Assembly: GCF_026191185.1 (NCBI RefSeq)
Contig: NZ_JAPHOV010000001.1
Location: 1,545,001 to 1,609,000 of the forward strand
From: Legionella sp. PATHC032
Lineage (GTDB): Bacteria > Pseudomonadota > Gammaproteobacteria > Legionellales > Legionellaceae
Direction: 5' to 3'
Length of the DNA stretch: 64,000 bases
The translations under genes and the position numbers were made by a program. The notes below the pieces were generated by a model, which saw only the letters and a program-made list of their open reading frames with translations, ran no database searches and was not told the DNA's origin. Positions 56,842-64,000 of this stretch are shown one piece after another. Position 1 is the first letter of the stretch, and each line of letters opens with the position of its first letter.

Positions 56842-57021
56842 ATTATCACCTCAAGATTAAGGATGTGGTGTAAAAAAATGCACTGTTTTTGATTTGGTCA
56901 TTTTAACCTAACTTATCAATAAAAAGCGTATATTTTTATCTTGGGTTCATATTAATTTACTGGTTTTTAAATTAATTTGTGAGTATCCTATGCCAACGCG
57001 TTGTTGACAAGGAGCCATGTA

Positions 57022-58095
57022 ATGACAACTGTTGCTCAATTTGAAATAACATACACACAATACCTGAATGAACAAGGTAAGTTGGTCGCCGAATTACCTC
57101 CATTTGCAGATAATCAATCCATACTTAAAGAATTGTATAAAATCATGGTACTAACCCGTACTTTTGATAAAAAAGCAATTGCATTGCAAAGAACAGGAAA
57201 AATGGGAACGTACGCGCCAATTAATGGCCAGGAAGCTATTTCGACTGCAATCGGCCATGCTCTTAAACCTGAAGATGTACTTGTTCCTTATTACAGAGAT
57301 TATGCTGCTCAATTTCAGAGAGGCGTTAAAATGTCAGAAATACTCGCCTTCTGGGGGGGAGATGAACGAGGAAGCCATTATTCTAATAATGCTGAAGATT
57401 TGCCTATCTGTGTTCCGATTGCATCTCAATGTTTACACGCTGCAGGAGTTGCCTTTGCTTTCAAATACAGAAATCAACCAAGAGTAGCATTGGTTTGTAT
57501 AGGAGAAGGAGGCACTTCAGAGGGTGATTTTTACGAAGCCATGAATGTGGCTGGGGCGTGGAAATTACCAGTAGTCTTTGTGGTAAACAACAACAAATGG
57601 GCGATTTCTGTGCCTATAGATAAACAAACTGGCTCACAAACAATAGCCCAAAAAGCGATTGCTGCTGGTTTTTCTGGTGTTCAAATAGATGGCAATGATA
57701 TTTTTGCTGCAAGACAGGTTATTGGGGATGCTATTGAAAAAGCTCGCCAAGGTGGTGGCCCCACTCTAATCGAAGCTTTAACTTATCGCTTGTGCGACCA
57801 CACAACAGCTGATGATGCAACACGCTATCAGCCTTCTGAGGAAGTAGAGGAGGCAAAAGCCAAAGAACCTATAGTGCGTTTTAAACAATATTTAATGCAA
57901 GAAAATATTTGGACATCTCAGGATGAAGAAATGCTGGTGATAGAGTGCAGTGAAAAGGTAGAAAAAGCAGTAGAGGAATATTTGAATACCAAGCCTCAGC
58001 CTGTTAGCAGCATTTTTGATTATCATTATGCAGAATTACCAGAATATTTAGTTGAACAACGTGCAATAGCCATGGAGGAGTATTCTCATGCCTGA
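57022..58095 (+). CDS. pdhA: Pyruvate dehydrogenase E1 alpha subunit
   Basis: This is the alpha chain of an alpha2beta2-type 2-oxoacid dehydrogenase E1. The 357-residue product has MGTYAPINGQEAISTAIGHA, VLVPYYRDYAAQFQRG, the ThDP motif GEGGTSEGDFYEAMN followed by VVNNNKWAIS, and LTYRLCDHTTADDATRY. Members with this pattern act on pyruvate or branched-chain oxoacids; the arrangement pdhA-pdhB-pdhC without bkd features favours pyruvate. AAGGAG lies seven bases before the ATG at 57022; an in-frame TTG at 57001 is rejected. pdhB overlaps by 8 bp. Confidence 0.93.
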   Translation: MTTVAQFEITYTQYLNEQGKLVAELPPFADNQSILKELYKIMVLTRTFDKKAIALQRTGKMGTYAPINGQEAISTAIGHALKPEDVLVPYYRDYAAQFQRGVKMSEILAFWGGDERGSHYSNNAEDLPICVPIASQCLHAAGVAFAFKYRNQPRVALVCIGEGGTSEGDFYEAMNVAGAWKLPVVFVVNNNKWAISVPIDKQTGSQTIAQKAIAAGFSGVQIDGNDIFAARQVIGDAIEKARQGGGPTLIEALTYRLCDHTTADDATRYQPSEEVEEAKAKEPIVRFKQYLMQENIWTSQDEEMLVIECSEKVEKAVEEYLNTKPQPVSSIFDYHYAELPEYLVEQRAIAMEEYSHA

Positions 58096-59062
58096 TATTA
58101 CTTTAGTTGAAGCTGTTACTCAGGCTCTGGCGTATGAGTTAGCTCATGATGAAAATGTAGTAGTCTTTGGCGAGGATGTTGGTAAAAATGGTGGAGTATT
58201 TCGAGCTACTGTAGGTTTACAAGACAGATTCGGAGAAAATAGAGTTTTTGATACTCCTTTAGCAGAATCAATGATAGCAGGACTTGCTATTGGAATGTCT
58301 ATTCAAGGCTTAAAACCTGTTGCTGAGTTTCAATTCATGGGTTTTATTTATCCAGCCATGAATCAGATCATATCTCATGCAGCACGTATGCGTAATAGAA
58401 CCAGAGGCCGGTTACATTGCCCTTTAGTTTATCGTGCTCCTTTTGGTGGTGGAATCAGAGCACCAGAGCATCATTCTGAAAGTACAGAGGCATTATTTGC
58501 TCATATTCCGGGTTTGCAAGTGGTTATCCCCTCTTCTCCAAAACGTGCTTATGGACTGTTGTTGGCAGCTATACGCAACCCTGATCCAGTTATCTTTCTT
58601 GAACCAAAACGAATTTATCGCCTGGTGAAACAGCCTGTTCCTGATGATGGGCAAGCTTTACCGTTAGGTAAATGTTTTACTTTGCAACAAGGAGATGATC
58701 TGACATTAATTAGCTGGGGAGCCAGTATGCATGAAACCTTACAGGCGGCCAAACAATTAGCTGATGAGGGTATTTCCTGTGAAGTTATTGATATAGCGAC
58801 AATCAAGCCTCTGGACATAGAAACTATTTTAAGTTCTGTAGAAAAAACAGGACGTTGCGTCATAGTGCATGAAGGAGCAAAAACTTGTGGTGTGGGTGCT
58901 GAAATATCAGCTCAAATTATGGAACATTGTATGGCAGATTTGCTGGCTCCTGTGCAAAGAGTTACGGGATATGATACGGTTATGCCTTATTTCCAACTTG
59001 AAAAACAGTACATACCTAGCGTTGCACGTATTAAAAACACTGTTATGAGCATAATGGAGTAA
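58088..59062 (+). CDS. pdhB: Pyruvate dehydrogenase E1 beta subunit
   Basis: The beta chain (324 residues) completes the E1 active site by contacting the pyrimidine of ThDP. Visible blocks are TLVEAVTQALAYELAHDENV, VFGEDVGKNGGVFRAT, FDTPLAESMIAGLAIGMS, APFGGGIRAPEHHSES, and LGKCFTLQQGDDLTLISWGA, followed by TCGVGAEISAQI. A strong GGAGGAG site inside pdhA lies seven bases before the ATG, and the two genes overlap by 8 bp. pdhC starts 3 bp after the stop. Confidence 0.94.
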   Translation: MPDITLVEAVTQALAYELAHDENVVVFGEDVGKNGGVFRATVGLQDRFGENRVFDTPLAESMIAGLAIGMSIQGLKPVAEFQFMGFIYPAMNQIISHAARMRNRTRGRLHCPLVYRAPFGGGIRAPEHHSESTEALFAHIPGLQVVIPSSPKRAYGLLLAAIRNPDPVIFLEPKRIYRLVKQPVPDDGQALPLGKCFTLQQGDDLTLISWGASMHETLQAAKQLADEGISCEVIDIATIKPLDIETILSSVEKTGRCVIVHEGAKTCGVGAEISAQIMEHCMADLLAPVQRVTGYDTVMPYFQLEKQYIPSVARIKNTVMSIME

Positions 59063-59064
59063 TA

Positions 59065-60177
59065 ATGAATATTTTTAATCTACCCGATTTAGGTGAAGGT
59101 TTACCTGATGCTGAAATTCATGAATGGTTCGTTAAGGAAGGCGATACAGTTAAGGCAGATCAGCCTTTAGTTTCTATGGAAACCGCAAAAGCAGTTGTTG
59201 ACGTACCCTGCCCTCAATCAGGTACTATCGCAAAACTTTATGGCAAACCTGGTGACGTTATCAAAACTGGAGAGCCCCTCGTAGCATTCGTTTCAACTAC
59301 AGATAAACCTGCAGATAAAGGTACAGTTGTTGGTAATCTGGAGGAAAGTACTGATGTGGTAGAAGATAATTTTATTATTGGAAGTCAGCGTTCTTCCCAC
59401 CGCGTTAAGACAACACCTGCTGTAAGAATGCTAGCAAAAAAATTAGGGGTTGATTTAAGCTCTTTAAAAGGTAGTGGTGATAATGGCGTTATTACTCGAG
59501 AGGATGTTCAAAATCAAGCCAACATCAATTCGCAACCACCCACCGGGTTTGAGCCTTTGCGTGGTGTTAGACGAGCCATGCTTAATAGCATGGTACAATC
59601 TCATGCAGAAATAGTTCCGGTTAGTATTTTTGATGAAGCAGATATCCATAATTGGAAACCCAACACAGATATTACTGTTCGTTTAATACGAGCTATTATT
59701 CATGCATCCAAAAAGGAACCGGCCCTTAATGCCTGGTTTGATACCAAACATGCTGCACGTAGATGTTTTAATGAAGTGCATCTTGGTATTGCCATGGACA
59801 ATGAAGAAGGTTTATTTGTTCCTGTTATCCATGATGCAGAAAAATACTCCGACAGTGAGTTAAGAAAAATAATTGATGAATTCAAAGAATCAGTACGTAA
59901 TAGAGCAGTCAGTGCGGACAAGCTAAAAGGGGCAACAATTACGTTATCTAATTTTGGTAAATTTTCAGGGCGTTTTGCCAGTCCAATAATTGTTCCTCCA
60001 ATGGTAGCTATTTTAGCGGTTGGAAGACTTTATAAAGCCGCTGTAATTAATGATGAGGATAAAATTGAAGCACACAAAATGCTTCCTTTATCTTTGAGTT
60101 TTGATCATAGGGCTATTACCGGAGGCGAAGCTACTCGATTTTTAGGTGCCGTTATTGACTCTTTACAACAAGCATGA
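59065..60177 (+). CDS. pdhC: Dihydrolipoamide acetyltransferase E2 of the second PDH
   Basis: The 370-residue E2 has one lipoyl domain (1-80, Lys42 in METAKAVV), an Ala/Pro-poor linker, a peripheral subunit-binding domain (about 115-150, VKTTPAVRMLAKKLGVDLSS) and the catalytic domain. The catalytic motif usually written HxxxDG reads HRAITG (His348 to Gly353), with Thr352 in place of Asp. FVPVIHDAEKY and TITLSNFGKFSGRFASPIIVPP are typical of the core. It is the last gene of pdhABC; no lpd follows in this orientation. Lipoylation would depend on LipB encoded near 8 kb. Confidence 0.93.
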   Translation: MNIFNLPDLGEGLPDAEIHEWFVKEGDTVKADQPLVSMETAKAVVDVPCPQSGTIAKLYGKPGDVIKTGEPLVAFVSTTDKPADKGTVVGNLEESTDVVEDNFIIGSQRSSHRVKTTPAVRMLAKKLGVDLSSLKGSGDNGVITREDVQNQANINSQPPTGFEPLRGVRRAMLNSMVQSHAEIVPVSIFDEADIHNWKPNTDITVRLIRAIIHASKKEPALNAWFDTKHAARRCFNEVHLGIAMDNEEGLFVPVIHDAEKYSDSELRKIIDEFKESVRNRAVSADKLKGATITLSNFGKFSGRFASPIIVPPMVAILAVGRLYKAAVINDEDKIEAHKMLPLSLSFDHRAITGGEATRFLGAVIDSLQQA

Positions 60178-60187
60178 TTTTAGTCTA

Positions 60188-60218
60188 TGTTGGGCTTCGT
60201 AGATAGCGAGGCCTAACA
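60188..60218 (+). terminator. Hairpin after pdhC
   Basis: TGTTGGGCTTCG (60188-60199) pairs along its full length with CGAGGCCTAACA (60207-60218) when two G-U pairs are allowed, around the 7-base loop TAGATAG. It starts 11 bp past the pdhC stop. No U-run follows (ACAAATATT), so it may stabilise the 3' end or act with Rho rather than alone. Confidence 0.5.
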
Positions 60219-60368
60219 ACAAATATTGTACTACAACTATCTACCTATTCTATATAAAATTAAACGCAAAAAATTCCATCCAAGGGTTATTTTAAATTTC
60301 CTTCTTGAGATTCAATCGATAAGCAAGTAGAGTTAATAATTTCTTAATTGGCAAGGAAGAGAATAGCC

Positions 60369-62567
60369 ATGAGAATTTATGTCATGATTTTGCTTTTCTT
60401 TTTTAGCATTTCCCCGACCTTGGGAGATACTACTTTGCCTGCAATTTTTGATGTAAAAAATGCAAACAAGCAATTTGATCACATCAATCTTCAGTTGTCA
60501 GTACAAAATCTTAATTTAAATAACCTGAATAAGGCGGTAGAAACTCTAAGTGAACTCTCTGCACAATCCGATGAATGTATTGCTGATTTACAGAAAAAAA
60601 TAAATGGTGTGGATGTATTAATCAAACAAGCTGCCTCTACAGGGAATGATAAGGGAGCAGATTTAGTCTATCTGAACAATCAAAAGCATCAGTTATCTGA
60701 GTTACAATCTCAGTGTCGATTGTTTTCAATTCGAGCTCAAGAAGCAATAGAAGCGTATAAAAGTGCTATTTTACAATTAAGGCAAGAAAAGACTTTAGCT
60801 CGTACCTCGCCATTATGGCAATTAGTAAATAAAATTATTAATTCTCCTGATAATACAAAATGGATAAATCACGCTAAAGAGAAATTTTTGCTTCAAGACT
60901 TACCAGTTTATCTATGGATTTGCATTGTTATTGTGAGTTTTTTTATCTCTATTCTGGTCTTGTCAAAATTACGCCAATCCAATGTTGTACGCCGATATGT
61001 GAAATTTAAAAAAATTCGCTGGGCTCATATAACGCTTTTAGCTATGTTCATGATGGCGGGCTCATTTTATGGCTACATTTCCCTATTCAATGGTGAAGAA
61101 CAGCCCATCAACTCTCAATTTCTCTTAATAAAAGAGCTCTTTTGGTTTCTTACCGGAACATTATTAATTATTTGTTTCTTCAAAGTAAAAAAAATCAAGG
61201 CTTTTTTTGACTGGTATGCGATGGATAGCGAATTTTTTGAAATACTAAGCATTGTGATTGTTGCATTTTATTTCCTTGCATTATCAGAGCAGAGATTATT
61301 TGATATCTGGGAAGTCAATAAGGTTATTGTGGAGTTAACTCGATCCATCTTTCTTATTTTATTACTTACTACTACGGCTTATTTTACTCACTATTTCTGC
61401 CGTTCTCATCTTCATATTTCTTTTGTAAAAAGACATTATAATTTTATTCGGTATTTTATTTTTGCACTGCTTTTAGGATGCGCAATTCTTAACATCAGCG
61501 GCTTTTATACTTTAGCCATGCAGCTTACTTTATCTGGCATTTTTACCTTTTTTATCCTGTATATAACTATCTTAATAGGACAGAGTATTAATAAATTTTA
61601 TGCTTCATTAAGCTACTCACAAGGCAAATTGAATGTTATACGATTATTTGGATACAAAAAGGATCAGATGCTCACCGAGTTTTATATTCTTAAAATTATC
61701 TTAAAACTCGTTATTGTTCTCTTAAGCATTTATCTAATAGGGAAATCCTGGGGCTTTGCTACAGATTTTATTGATATAATTTATAAGAAATTATTGTATG
61801 GCTTTACACTGGCAAATATTACAGTTTATCCAACACGAATCCTTTTTGGTATCATAATTTTTTGTTTTTTATATCTGGTATCACGGGCAATTTCAACTTC
61901 AATCAGTCGTCACCAACAGTTCGAAAACGAAGAAGAGACTCAGGTCGCCATTGCCTCTATTTTGACTTATGTTGGATTCAGTATTGCTGTTATTTCAGGC
62001 TTACTTGTCGCGGGTTTTAATTTTACTGGTCTTGCCATTATCGCAGGAGCACTTTCTGTGGGAATAGGCCTTGGACTCCAAAGCATAGTGAATAATTTTG
62101 TATCAGGTATTATTTTGCTTATTGAGAAGCCGATAAGGCCTGGGGATCGAATTAACATCGATGGTGTTGAAGGATTTGTGAAAAAAATCAGAGTTAGATC
62201 AACACAAATTATCACTCCAGTAAATGAAGATATTATTATTCCAAACTCTGATTTAATTACCCGCCGTGTTGTCAACTATATGCTGACCGATAATTATTGG
62301 CGAGTGAATTGTGAAGTTAGCGTAGCTTTCGGGACTAACTTGAATCTTGTTAAAGACATCCTTTTGGAGATCGCTAATAAGCATGATGATGTTGTAAAAA
62401 GTGGTAGAAACAAACCTGTGGTGTTATTTACCAGTTTTGCCGACAGTGCATTAACTTTTCAACTCTGGTGCATGATTAAAGATGTTAATAAGAAATCGAC
62501 AGTCAAAAGTGAATTAAATTTTTCCATTGAGGAGGCTTTTCGTAAACATGACATTTCAATAACATAG
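60369..62567 (+). CDS. MscS-family mechanosensitive ion channel (large form)
   Basis: This 732-residue protein has a signal peptide (cleavage near TLG-DTT) and a periplasmic coiled-coil-like region (about 25-165; VETLSELSAQSDECIADLQK). Some eight to ten membrane helices lead to the MscS core: pore helix GLAIIAGALSVGIGLGLQSI, then VNNFVSGIILLIEKPIRPGD, and a beta domain with INIDGVEGFVKKIRVRST. The architecture resembles the larger MscK/YnaI-type paralogues. Such channels open on osmotic downshift. The ATG at 60369 has AAGGAAGAG upstream; an in-frame TTG at 60348 is less likely. Confidence 0.92.
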   Translation: MRIYVMILLFFFSISPTLGDTTLPAIFDVKNANKQFDHINLQLSVQNLNLNNLNKAVETLSELSAQSDECIADLQKKINGVDVLIKQAASTGNDKGADLVYLNNQKHQLSELQSQCRLFSIRAQEAIEAYKSAILQLRQEKTLARTSPLWQLVNKIINSPDNTKWINHAKEKFLLQDLPVYLWICIVIVSFFISILVLSKLRQSNVVRRYVKFKKIRWAHITLLAMFMMAGSFYGYISLFNGEEQPINSQFLLIKELFWFLTGTLLIICFFKVKKIKAFFDWYAMDSEFFEILSIVIVAFYFLALSEQRLFDIWEVNKVIVELTRSIFLILLLTTTAYFTHYFCRSHLHISFVKRHYNFIRYFIFALLLGCAILNISGFYTLAMQLTLSGIFTFFILYITILIGQSINKFYASLSYSQGKLNVIRLFGYKKDQMLTEFYILKIILKLVIVLLSIYLIGKSWGFATDFIDIIYKKLLYGFTLANITVYPTRILFGIIIFCFLYLVSRAISTSISRHQQFENEEETQVAIASILTYVGFSIAVISGLLVAGFNFTGLAIIAGALSVGIGLGLQSIVNNFVSGIILLIEKPIRPGDRINIDGVEGFVKKIRVRSTQIITPVNEDIIIPNSDLITRRVVNYMLTDNYWRVNCEVSVAFGTNLNLVKDILLEIANKHDDVVKSGRNKPVVLFTSFADSALTFQLWCMIKDVNKKSTVKSELNFSIEEAFRKHDISIT

Positions 62568-62734
62568 CCTTAATTTGATTTTCATAAGAGTTGAAGATTG
62601 AGTGCTTCCATAACTTGTAAAATAATCCTTGGAATTATTATGCCTTATCGATAATGAAGGTATGATATCAAAGTCAATTACCGTTAGGATCCGTATATAA
62701 TATATCGTCTTATCGGGTTAAAGGAATAACGTGA

Positions 62735-64000
62735 ATGATTAAAAAAATACATCGTTGGTTGCCTTTGCTTGTGTTAATCGTGCTATTGGTACTTTTCTTC
62801 AGCCTACACCTTGATAAATACTTAAGTTTTAATGTGTTAAAAGAAAATCATGCTTTACTCATTGAGTGGACTCATACTCATTATTTTATTGCGCCGCTGA
62901 TTTTTATTGTTTTTTATACAACTGCTGTGGCCATCTCTATTCCAGGGGCAGTTCTTCTTACTTTAACCGGCGGATTTTTATTTGGAGTATTCTGGGGCGT
63001 GCTATTTGTAGTCATCAGCGCGACACTTGGTGCAACTATACTTTTTTTTGCAGTCCGCACTGCTTTGGGCGACTGGTTAGGGAAGAAGGCATCTGGATGG
63101 CTAGAGCGCATGCGTCAGGGATTTCAGCATAATGCTTTTTCTTATTTAGTTACACTACGATTAATTCCAGTATTTCCCTTTTGGGTAGTCAACATTGTAC
63201 CTGCCCTTTTAAATATTCGAGCAAAAACATTCATTACAGCGACTTTTATTGGGATTATTCCAGGAACAACAATCTATGTTATGGTTGGTAACAGCCTAAG
63301 CCAAATATTTACTGCCAATCAGACGCCCAATCTTGGGATCATATTTGAACTACAAATATTAGGTCCTCTTCTAGCATTGGCTGTTCTGTCTCTAATGCCA
63401 GTTCTTTATCAATTCTCAACTCGCAAGCATCAAAATCGTCAAAGTTTTTCAGATATTAGCCAGGTAATACGTTGCGATCTAGCCATTATAGGTGGTGGAG
63501 CCGGAGGTTTGAGTTTGGCTTCTGGTTGCTCACAATTAGGGCTTAAAGTCGTCTTGGTTGAGTCAGGGAAAATGGGGGGAGATTGTTTAAATTACGGTTG
63601 TATACCATCCAAATCATTACTTGCGGCAGCCAAGACGTTTTATTATGCAAAACATGCAACACATTTTGGAGTACATACTGAGGCGATAAAAGTTGATTTT
63701 CAACAAGTAATGCAACATGTGCATCAAGTCATAGACAATATTTCTGAACACGATTCTGTCCAACGCTTTGAGTCCTTAGGTGTGCAGGTTATTAAACAGT
63801 TTGGGAGATTTTTAAATTCTAATACCATACAAGCGGGTGATAGTATTATTAAAGCGAAACGTTTCGTGATTGCGACAGGTTCATCACCCTTTATCCCACC
63901 AATTCCTGGATTAGATACGATTCCTTACTTCACCAATGAAACGATTTTTGATTTGAAAGAACAGCCTAAGCACTTGATTGTCATTGGTGGTGGCCCTATT
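62735..64000 (+). CDS. TMEM64/DedA-like membrane domain fused to FAD disulfide oxidoreductase (partial)
   Basis: Two domains are visible in the 422 residues before the window ends. The N-terminal part (about 1-230) is a TVP38/TMEM64-type membrane domain with ISIPGAVLLTLTGGFLFG and LRLIPVFPFWVVNIVPA. From about residue 247 a class I pyridine nucleotide-disulfide oxidoreductase begins, with FAD motif LAIIGGGAGGLSLASG, the redox-active pair GGDCLNYGCIPSK, FVIATGSSPFIPPIPG, and the start of the NAD(P) motif (VIGGGP). It resembles mercuric reductase and lipoamide dehydrogenase. AAGGA lies nine bases before the ATG. The substrate is unknown, and the C-terminus is missing from the window. Confidence 0.9.
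   Translation, partial: MIKKIHRWLPLLVLIVLLVLFFSLHLDKYLSFNVLKENHALLIEWTHTHYFIAPLIFIVFYTTAVAISIPGAVLLTLTGGFLFGVFWGVLFVVISATLGATILFFAVRTALGDWLGKKASGWLERMRQGFQHNAFSYLVTLRLIPVFPFWVVNIVPALLNIRAKTFITATFIGIIPGTTIYVMVGNSLSQIFTANQTPNLGIIFELQILGPLLALAVLSLMPVLYQFSTRKHQNRQSFSDISQVIRCDLAIIGGGAGGLSLASGCSQLGLKVVLVESGKMGGDCLNYGCIPSKSLLAAAKTFYYAKHATHFGVHTEAIKVDFQQVMQHVHQVIDNISEHDSVQRFESLGVQVIKQFGRFLNSNTIQAGDSIIKAKRFVIATGSSPFIPPIPGLDTIPYFTNETIFDLKEQPKHLIVIGGGPI

Noticed and set aside
62640-62665. Near-palindrome around TTATCGATAA before the TMEM64-reductase gene
   Set aside because: Short and AT-rich, with no second copy noticed; not enough to call an operator.

Overview
The window is a gamma-proteobacterial chromosome segment that I assign to Legionella, most likely L. 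pneumophila or a close relative. The evidence is the AT-rich DNA, the complete lssYZABD(E) type I secretion locus, pilBCD, a gene that looks like the Dot/Icm effector RavY beside lpxH-minC, and an rlmN-pilF-rodZ-hisS-yfgM-bamB-der cluster that lacks ispG, as expected if isoprenoids come from the mevalonate pathway. I saw no tRNA, rRNA, CRISPR array, insertion sequence or phage gene. Gene density is high and almost all of it is core chromosome.

Layout. 1-5.3 kb, minus strand: the 5' two thirds of aceE (homodimeric pyruvate dehydrogenase E1), a cysteine-rich lipoprotein, ampE, a CPA2 cation/proton antiporter and rlpA. 5.5-8.5 kb, plus: the dacA-dat-ybeD-lipB envelope/lipoate cluster. 8.5-18.1 kb, plus: the Lss type I secretion locus, which ends with a membrane-bound GGDEF/EAL protein. 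18-20 kb, minus: hpt, a DUF1820 gene and a methyltransferase. 20.2-24.1 kb, plus: pilB, pilC, pilD. 24-26.5 kb, minus: a cyclic-nucleotide-domain/CPBP fusion and two unknown genes. 26.6-31 kb: ppsR, then prpC-prpD and a PhzF protein. 31-38 kb: mnmC, a peptide transporter, hemL, a 58-residue rubredoxin, hemJ and terC. 38-40.6 kb, plus: pcnB-folK and a universal stress protein. 40.7-49.4 kb, minus: der, bamB, yfgM, hisS, rodZ, pilF, rlmN, ndk and one unknown gene. 49.5-56.8 kb: miaE, the RavY-like gene, lpxH, minC, fadD, a solute-binding protein, nudL and pabB. 57-64 kb, plus: pdhABC (a second, heterotetrameric-type pyruvate dehydrogenase), an MscS-family channel and a TMEM64/DedA domain fused to a pyridine nucleotide-disulfide oxidoreductase that runs off the end.

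How the genes work together. Envelope building dominates: LssB/LssD form the inner part of a type I exporter, which in L. pneumophila is known to secrete RtxA; PilB/PilC/PilD/PilF serve type IV pili, and PilD also serves type II secretion; BamB, DacA, RlpA, RodZ, MinC and LpxH serve outer membrane, wall, shape, division and lipid A. Central metabolism contributes two separate PDH systems, the methylcitrate genes and heme synthesis.

The points most worth following are: (1) pcnB probably starts at a non-canonical AUC codon, echoing the AUU start known for E. coli pcnB; (2) LssY carries a PAP2 domain whose catalytic Arg and both His are replaced; (3) a degenerate-GGDEF/intact-EAL protein ends the type I secretion locus; (4) a cNMP-binding domain is fused to a CPBP protease whose first motif glutamate is Gln; (5) the second PDH E2 has Thr where the catalytic Asp of HxxxDG is usual; (6) a membrane DedA-like domain is fused to a flavoprotein disulfide reductase. 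I did not find a clearly new multi-gene system.
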